A DNA stretch of 64,000 nucleotides from Erythrophleum ivorense (lineage: Eukaryota > Streptophyta > Magnoliopsida > Fabales > Fabaceae), in contig JAIUCV010001232.1 of assembly GCA_026724425.1 (NCBI GenBank), forward strand, positions 1-64,000, written 5' to 3'. Both the position numbers and the translations under genes were made by a program. A model generated the notes under the pieces. That model searched no databases. It saw only the letters and a program-made list of their open reading frames with translations, and was not told where the DNA came from. Of this stretch, positions 56,418 through 64,000 are shown one piece after another. Each line of letters starts with the position of its first letter. Position 1 is the first letter of the stretch.

Positions 56418-58970
56418 CGTAACATCTTATAATTACTTAATTGAGATTATTAAGAAAATAAGGATTTATTAGGAATAATTGAGAAAATGGGGGAAAATGG
56501 AATTTTTATGAGATTATGGAGAAAATAATTTAAAATAGGGGTTTAATTAATTAATTTAAAAAACTTAATAAATTACCCTAAGGAAACTAATTAGAGACTA
56601 ATTACCTAAAAAGTGTAATAAAATTAAATTGGAAATAATTTTTAACATGAGACCTTGTATTTCCTTAATTTTAAAAGCTGAAACCCAACAACCATAACCC
56701 AAATCTCATAGAAAGCACTAAAGCCCATCTTAAGCTAGCCCAAGATGCCACTTTAAGCCCTAAACCAATACTCAGACTCATCCACTCCACTTCATCCACC
56801 TTCGCACACAATGCAAGACATCATAGAAAGAAAGATAAAAACTTCCATCGAGTTTTCAAACTTTTAGAGGAAAAAAGAGGAAGATTTGGCTCAGGTAACT
56901 TTAAAAATACTTCATATACTCCTCTTCCTCTTCATTTTAATCCAAATAGTTTGTGATTCTATTACATTTACAAAACCATAAGGTTAAAGATTTGAAGATT
57001 TGGGGTTATTTTTGGTGAAAAAAGGAAGAAGAATGTGAAGCATGAATTTGGGTAAGATTTTTCCCTCTATTTTTAGTTGTTTTTCTTGCAAATCCAATCT
57101 TAAAGCTTGATTTGGTGTTTAGGTACTCTGTATGTGCGAAAATTAGGAGACCCACTTGTAAATTTTGGTGTTTAATGTTATAGGCTAAAGATTTGTAGCC
57201 TTGGAAAGCTATAGGAGGTGAATTACTTGGCTTCATAGGTTATAATCTATTAAAGATAAGGAATTGCTTGTATTAATTAAGTGTGGTTGATTGTACATGA
57301 ATGCTTTAGGCTTGGGGTATCCTTTTGGAGTGTGTGTTAGCTACTCAAAGAGAGAACAATATCTTTGAAAGGTAAATGAGGTTTGATTCCATTCATATTT
57401 GTAGTAATATCCTATTGAATTACTTGTACATGTGGTTATATGATGCTAACAATGAAGTGTGACTATTTATATTTGTCGATTATCATGGACCATGATCGTG
57501 TCCTAGTAGATGGAGTTGTGATTGCTCCCCTTGATGGGAAAAGATGCTGTGACTGTGCCCTTCACTTAATTATTAGCGAATGACTTGATGCAATTGAATT
57601 GTGGTTGCTACTATGGTATAGTAATCCATTCATAGTCAAATTTGCTCATTTGCTTGTGCATGCACAACTCTCTTATGATTTTCATATGTAAAGCATCATG
57701 GTAGGTCGTTCTATGTTATATGATTGGGATTTCACCTTGGTTATTAAGATTCTATATCTCATCCTACTTGTAGACTAACTTTTTGGGTGAAGAATCCTCT
57801 AGTGGCAAAGGAAAGCAAGCGAAGAATAATTAGTAGGGTTTTAGGTTTTGTTTAGATTTTGGCACCTTTAATCAAAGGGATGATTATAATTGATGATGTT
57901 TTCCATAAGTCTACTCTTGTCTAGCATACCATGATGCATCATGTCTTACCAATTGTAAGATCTTTTGTACCTTCAACAATCGGGATAGATGACTGACTAT
58001 GAGTTCTTTTGATTTTTTTGTAAGATGAATTGTTTCATAGAGTGGAAGGAAGGAAAGGTCACTTGTAGTTATGTAATCTTGATGTTCTTTTAACTGTAGG
58101 TATGGTTATCATGGAATTTGTACCTTATGGTGGTGCACAAATGCTTTTACTTGAATTGTTGAGATCTTGATATGAGTTAGGAATGATTGGTAGTGGTAGC
58201 TTTGAAATAGGGTAAATTATTTAAGAAGGCATAGGGTCAAATTTTGATATGGAAAGCCTCATTCCTTGGTGATAGTAGTTTTGCTATGTGTTAGACATTT
58301 GAATTATGTTGGGATAATTGTTCCTATGAAAAGCTTAGCATTTTTCCTTTAATGCAAAGTTCATTTTTACTAGTTTTAATGTAACTAGTTGACTAGGTGC
58401 TAGAGACTAGTCGACTATCAAGGCCTTTTCCTTGATGCTATTAACACTATAAGTAATTGGTCAATTGCCTGCTAGCAAGTAGTTGATCGAGTGCCATGAA
58501 AAATTGAGCCATTGACACTATAAGTGATTGATTGACTACCAACTCGTAAGTAGTCAACTAAATGCTTGTTGACTAGTTGACCGCTCTTCTGAAGCAATCA
58601 ATTGATTGTTGTAGGATCTACCACCTCTCTTTTTGGGAAAAATTCCAAGCTTTCCATAGGCTTTTAAGGGAGGTATTAGAAATTTTTGGTTGTGTTAAAA
58701 GGATGAAGGATAGTTGCTTGCCTTGAAGACCCATAAAGAATTTATAGTTAAGATTTAGTTAACTACAACATGGAATTTGTTAACTAGAACTTGGTGCGCA
58801 TAAGTATAGATATTAATTCAATATTAGAGGTTGAGTACATCTTTAAAAAGTTTCAAATTCTTCCCATTTTTCTTATGATTAGAGGTAGAGTAAGCTAATA
58901 TAACCAAGGGTTATTTTAGTTAATTAGCTAAGTTTGTTAAATTTAGTTAATTTATTCTTTAGGTGTTACA
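56418..58970. mobile_element. Solo LTR B2 (family B)
   Basis: It starts CGTAACATC at 56418 (TG decayed to CG) and ends AGGTGTTACA at 58970. The flanks TAAGA (56413-56417) and TATGA (58971-58975) match at four of five bases. The frame before and after continues the same relic, which supports the insertion. It contains GT-rich donor-like words ('ctcaggtaac') early and a dyad cluster late (58380-58610). Length 2553 bp; no coding region. Confidence 0.82.
58380..58610. other. GTTGACTAG/AGTCGACT dyad cluster in B2
   Basis: Repeated self-complementary words: 'aactagttgactag', 'gactagtcgactat', 'tggtcaattg', 'agtagtcaact', 'ttgactagttgacc'. It is the positional counterpart of the GC-rich cluster in B1. 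Confidence 0.65.
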
Positions 58971-59095
58971 TATGACACTTCAAAGTTCTGAAGTCCCTTA
59001 GGACTAAAAATGATCATTGATGGTTCTGATATGCCTACTTATACATATAAAGCTCTCTTCCTCTACAAGATTAATTGATCTCCTATCATTTCACT

Positions 59096-59802
59096 TCACT
59101 ATGAAATTTCATGCTATGTATCTATGACGTTTTTTCCTAGCTTCATTTATTTTATTTCTAACTATAAAAAATTTCATGATAATTAAATTGAATGTTATAC
59201 ATATTAGATTGCCATTTATCTTTTATAATATTCAATTTGCTTACTTTAGGCCATTTTATCTTTCTCTTTCCATCCTATTAATGAGCTCCTCTTTCTTTCT
59301 TTATGAATTGCTCAATCATGATGCCTTCAATTATGTAAGGTTCTTATCTTTTTTTCTTTTTGGCTTGTATATGTTATTTATAATGCACATATTACATCAG
59401 ACAAGCATTCATCTATGTTTGAGGGAGTTTTTGCAATTGGATTTTGGTTTTCAAATGGTTTATTTGCTACTTGTTGAATATGTTTGAAATGAGCAATTTG
59501 ATGGGGGTGACAATACTAGAAAGGCACCAATAGATTTAACTGACAAATATAAGATTAGTGGATGATCTTTTTTTGGAGTTTTTGTTTTTTATTTTCAAAT
59601 TTAGTCTAAAACTAACTCTTATTCCTTTATGTCAAATGTTGCTTACTTAAAATGAGCCTCTCAATGATGATGGAGACTATTGTAAGTCTAAAGAAAAGGA
59701 ATAACTTTGATTGTGTCTTCTTTTCAATAGCTTCCCTAACACTGAGTATTATATAAACATATTATATACACATCTTATACACATGTTAAGCTCAATGTCA
59801 TG
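59096..59802. other. AT-rich sequence without a supported gene
   Basis: The tail of the F-box relic region and DNA up to B3. A hydrophobic 103-codon frame (59176-59487) has no recognisable family, so I do not call it. Confidence 0.4.
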
Positions 59803-62647
59803 TGTAACCACCCTAACTACGAAACACCTTAATTAAGCTTAATTGGTCTCTTAAACATGAGTACTTATGGTTAAACATTATTAATAGTTCATTAATGGAT
59901 GAAAGCATGAGGAAATTTGAACCTTTTTAATTAATTCTAATCACCCAATAGGTAAGCAAGAAGATTCATAACTAAAGGATAATAAAATTTTCATGTAAGA
60001 TCTCTATTCCATTTTCATTTAATTATAAGAAGCATAAAACTCATTTACATTAGTCTACAAGACAATGTATGTCATTACCAATGTAAAACCCAAGGTTTAT
60101 AAGCTAAAATGGAAGTTTGGAGACCTAGACCACAACTTGGAAGAGTTTGGCCATAGTCAAGTTAGCTTATGGAACTCCTAAAAGTTTCAAAATACACTTA
60201 CACCATGACTTAAACACTCCTCGTCATAACTTGGTTCATTACTGAAGTTATTTTTCTAAGATACACGACTCTTGCTACGACTTAAAACTCCCATGCTATA
60301 GCAAAGCTCTCCCCTAGACTTCACTATTCAAATTTTAACAATTTTTGCCATGATGACTTCCCTTGCACAATAGTGAGAGACCTTACTAAGGCTCTCCCAA
60401 GCATCTCGCCCGACGCTCGCTGCAGCAAGATTGCTCTCAGGTACCCCCTTGGAACCCAAAACTCTCAAGTTGCACCGTAGGCTAAAAACTTGCATTGTGG
60501 CCCTCTTAGCCTCTATTACCCTAAATTTTGTTTTTGGCCACGACTCAAGGACATTGGGCCTCGACTCAACTCCCTTCTGATCTTATCCTCTTGTTTATAC
60601 ACTCTCTAGCCATTTATCACCAACTCTAAATGAATTATAGGACCTCTATAGCTAACATACATGGTTTTTAATGACCTTTCAGCTCTTACATGCTTCCAGT
60701 CACCAATCCTCATTGTTTAGGGACTTAAGGATGGTTCACTTCAATTAATCATCATTACACATTAGCAAGCTTACACATCTTGCCAACAATAGGTACCTAA
60801 GCCTCTAATAACATCAAACTATAATATTCATATCATTCATTCATTTCATGGCATAATTATATCCTCAAGTGAATAATTAATGGTTTTTTATTAGCAACAA
60901 CCCATATCAGATCATCATTAGGTACAAGCATCAAATTACAAGTCATATAAAGTCTAACTTCCTATTAGTTACATCATTGACTACAAAATATCAAAATACC
61001 TACACTTGGCAATATGAGTGCATGATGATGCTATACAAAATAAATTACAAAAGATTAGCATCTACTTTAAGTTAATGTAGAAATTCTACACAAGGCCTTA
61101 AATTAGGGATATTCATCCACTTGCTTCCCCTTTTCCTTCCCTAAGGAACTTTCACCTGAAATTATTAGCCCATAAGACGGGGTGAGATATGAATATCAGT
61201 AACTGAAGGAAAATTTCATACATATGTACAATTTAATCAGCAGAAATGCATATTAAACATGGTTATCGAAAAGCATTATCATAATCAATAAATGAACTAA
61301 TTGGATTACCAGTGACTATTATCCCATACTAGCAATCGCATACATTGTATTAAAGGCCAATAATAAAGGGAAAGGCTCATCTATGGCACTAACTCCCTAA
61401 TGAGCACACTCTAGGTTCAGTGCATTCATGAGTCTGATCATAACTCGGTGCTTGATCAAAGCACCATGCAGGGGTGGCAGCTACACCATAACTCTACCAA
61501 GGACTCACTCATAATCCAAAACAATAATCAAGTGGCCAACCAATCATTTAGCATAGCAAAACATATTATGCAACAAATATCAAATTAATAATGCACATAT
61601 ACAAGAAATTAAAATTCAAACCCCGGTTACCTCATTTAATTTTGTAAAGTTTTAAAGTTAAGATAAGTTTCCATACTTTAGAGGTCTTCGATGAAGTCAA
61701 AGCATATTCTTAGTCACTAATTACAGTATAAATCAAACACCACAGAATTAAACTATCAAGAATTACCTAGAAATCACTTACTCAGCTACCAAAGGACTTT
61801 AAATTTGGATTTGAGCTTCCCCACACTAGAATCACAATATTCCACTCCCAAAATCTTGGTATTTTTGCACAAAATTAAAGCCCACTATTTAAGTCAACTA
61901 TTGGGGTCACTAACAAACAAAAAATCTATCCAATTAAAGAGAAGATACTTACCTAATGGTCCTCCCAGCTTCCACCTCTGAAAACCAACAAGAACCCATC
62001 AAAATAATAAAGTTCATACTTGAGAAGATGAAAATCCTCTAAATAACAAACCAATCAAACCAAAATGTAGAGGGAATGAGAGGAACAAGTTTCATATAGA
62101 TTACCTTGACCAAATCATTCTCCAGAAGTGAGAAATGATGGAAAAGTGCAGAAAACCCTAGCCCCTCTTCTCAAGTGCGAAAATGGCTTCCTTATTCTGC
62201 AAAGCCCTCAAACTTTAGCACCCAAATAATGAAATGATAAGTATCCTAGTGTTTTAGAGTAAGTGGGCTGGTTCATTGGGTCCAATACTACCCATGGTGT
62301 GAACTATTTCAGCATTAGGCCAAGGGATATAGTTATAATTGGGTTCAAAATGGGTTTGGCTTTTATAAAAATAGAGTTTGGGCTCTTATAAAAATTTCTT
62401 GCTATAAATGAATTGATCATGAGACCCAAATTAAATATCCAACTTCCTTTAATTAGTTTTCTTAATCTATCCAAATTTATAATTAAACTTATTTTCACCT
62501 AATAATGGCCAAATCATTATTATTGTCTCAAAATGTCCAAAGTGAATATATTTCTTTAGAAATCCTTATTTTCCTTAATCCCCCTAAATCCCTATAATAA
62601 TTCCTTAATTCTTCATGATTATTTCTAATTAATTTCAGGGTGTTACA
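59803..62647. mobile_element. Solo LTR B3 (family B, reverse to B1)
   Basis: It starts TGTAACCACCC at 59803 and ends CAGGGTGTTACA at 62647, with a perfect target duplication TCATG (59798-59802 and 62648-62652). Its right end is the reverse complement of the B1 start. A stretch around 61390-61500 ('ctgatcataactcggtgc', 'ggtggcagctacacc') mirrors B1 3080-3190. 'acttacct' at about 61949 is AGGTAAGT on the other strand, a splice-donor-like word also seen in B1 near 2442. Length 2845 bp, no coding region. Confidence 0.93.
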
Positions 62648-62652
62648 TCATG

Positions 62653-62865
62653 GGACTTTATTAAGGAGAAATAGTGATCAATATCTCAACATTCAACACC
62701 TCCTAAAGTTCCACTCTCGACAAAGAGTTTTAGAGGCAACTTTCTATTAGGTATGCATAAAATATAAATTTAACAATATTGAACACCCATGCATAATACA
62801 ATTCTTACCTCAATTTGGATTTCAGAGGATGGGTGGCTATTATGGGTTTTAACAATTAGTAGAAG
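62653..62865. other. Short unique spacer
   Basis: 213 bp between B3's target duplication and the start of A9. No feature is recognised. Confidence 0.5.
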
Positions 62866-64000
62866 TGTCACACCCAGTTTTTGTAAAAATGACAAAAATG
62901 GGATAGATATAAAAGAGAGTCCTCTAAAATGAGTCAATTAAGGCCAAATAAAATTGGGATAAAATTCTAAATATTAGAAAATGAGGAACTAAGGCTTAGG
63001 ATTCCTAGAAACTGAAGCCACAGTGACTAAAAAAAATTCTGACAAAATGTAGTGGCATTTTCGTAATTTTTGGAAACTTTTAGAAAACTCAAAGGAGGGA
63101 TCTTTAAATGAAAAAATTAAGTTTCATGAGGTTCTCAGAGACCCTAAAAACTATAGGAACCCCTAGAACTATTAAAACCTCTCCAGTTTATGTTTTAAAA
63201 CGTCAGTAAACCCGAAATTTGACTCTTTCATTCGGGAAGGTTTTATACCCGATTTGAGTGATTCCAAAGGCTATTTAGAGGTTAGAGAACATAAATTTTA
63301 TGATGGAAAATATGGTTTTGGAAAAAGAGTTAAAATGAGCTTAAAACGAAAAGGCCAAGAATGAGGGACAAAATTGGCATTTTAAAAAGATTCTTAAAGA
63401 TCCCTAGCTATATATAGGTGGTGCCCCACTTCTCTCTCACATTTGGCCGACCTAAATTATATCTAAAATCAGGGAGAAGTTCTACAAAGAAGGGAACACA
63501 AGAGGGAGTTTTAAGGGAGGAGAAAAACCTAGGAAAAGGCATGAAAAATCAAGGAATTTCTTGCTCCTTCCTTCATTGAACTTGTTCTCCTTCTTTTCAT
63601 CTTTATTTCCATGGTTATGGTGCATGATTTGGATCTATTTTGAGCCTTGTTTAGAGGGGAGAAGTTCAAATTTTCAAGGAGGAGTAAGGCAAGGGAGAAA
63701 GCTCTTGAAAAGGCTAAAGAATCAAGGTATTTCCATGGCTTTTCTTGCTTCTTCCTTCTTGTTCCTCCATAGCTAAGTTTTGGCCTCATATAGAACAAGT
63801 AAGAGGGAGAAAAATCTGACCTAAACCAAGCATGAAACCAAGGTTTTTAAGGGTGAGGAACAAGTGAATGCAAAGAAATTCCAAAAAGAACCATTAGTTT
63901 TCCAATTTCCAAAACCTAGAGTTTTCTTTGCACCATAGTATGTATGAAGCTTTCTAGTGGTATTACTAATTGTCTAAGAGTATATATGGGTTCTTGATAT
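62866..64000 (+). mobile_element. LTR A9 (family A), truncated by the right window edge
   Basis: It starts TGTCACACCCAG at 62866. Landmarks follow the same order as A2 from 374: 'tttgagtgattccaaaggc', 'aaattttatgatgg', then the two-step 'gaaaagcaag' type leader near 63490-63730. The end lies beyond 64000, so solo or full-length status is unknown. No coding region; frames at 63529-63798 are not supported. Confidence 0.75.

Larger units (their letters stand above)
55600..59095 (+). pseudogene. Probable F-box-protein relic (F-box-associated domain), split by solo LTR B2
   Basis: The best frame is 55971-56363: it contains LPYKAKCRIVTYNGSVGII, an IQLWVFNAS motif, SKINNLLSCFTPLCI and ILNFEAYD. This order of a hydrophobic strand, a 'xLWV' strand, a 'PLCI' strand and an 'ILxF' strand resembles the F-box-associated domain of plant F-box proteins. 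A possible earlier piece at 55607-55735 reads FFNIFNPMLNETYRF. The frame hits TAG at 56361-56363, continues with DLYSFNLSI to the B2 insertion, and resumes after it with HFKVLKSLRTK, then further stops. No F-box itself was found. F-box proteins select targets for ubiquitination in SCF ligases. Family assignment is by eye and tentative; the relic state is clear. Confidence 0.5.

Noticed and set aside
59176..59487. 103-codon hydrophobic plus-strand frame
   Set aside because: Composition follows T-rich DNA. I tried membrane-protein families and found no convincing motif; the other frames around it are equally uninformative.
1..64000. tRNA, rRNA, microRNA precursors, CRISPR, centromeric satellite
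   Set aside because: No cloverleaf-type genes, rRNA motifs or long satellite arrays were seen by eye. A tRNAscan and tandem-repeat run would be needed to exclude small cases.

Overview
This window is AT-rich, gene-poor plant nuclear DNA built almost entirely of nested LTR retrotransposon remnants. Plant (probably dicot) origin is inferred from a plant-type Ty3/gypsy element primed by initiator tRNA-Met, a Tourist-like MITE with a TAA target duplication, and a relic of a plant-type flavin monooxygenase gene. The species cannot be named from the sequence. I see no intact host gene, no rRNA or tRNA gene and no CRISPR array.

The centrepiece is a structurally complete but dead Ty3/gypsy element on the minus strand (18351-28115). 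It has 5-bp target duplications TCTCA, long LTRs of 2600 and 2717 bp, a tRNA-iMet primer-binding site, a polypurine tract and a gag-protease-RT-RNase H-integrase region. The coding region carries four in-frame stops, a frameshift, a damaged protease motif and an internal deletion. Most other LTRs here share ordered landmarks with this element; I call them family A. Two further long LTR families, B and C, have TG..CA-type ends and 5-bp target duplications but no internal regions, so I read them as solo LTRs.

Reading target duplications outward gives a nest. An old minus-strand element D (gag remnant and primer site at 38415-39064, LTR from 39068) is broken by A6, which holds A0. A0 holds A1 and B4. 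A1 holds A2 (which contains B1) and A3 (which contains the MITE). B4 holds C1, which holds the gypsy element. A6 also holds A4, which holds A5. C2 sits in the region right of the D primer site. This chain fills about 1-43750.

The right third (43750-64000) has a few host traces: a flavin-containing monooxygenase pseudogene on the minus strand (about 50242-55086), cut by solo LTR A8 and bordered by A7 (which contains C3), and a probable F-box-protein relic on the plus strand (about 55600-59095), cut by solo LTR B2. Then come solo LTR B3 and the start of A9, which runs off the right edge.

Strand labels for family A follow the gypsy coding strand. Families B and C are unstranded because no internal region shows their direction. 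All family assignments rest on alignments made by eye.
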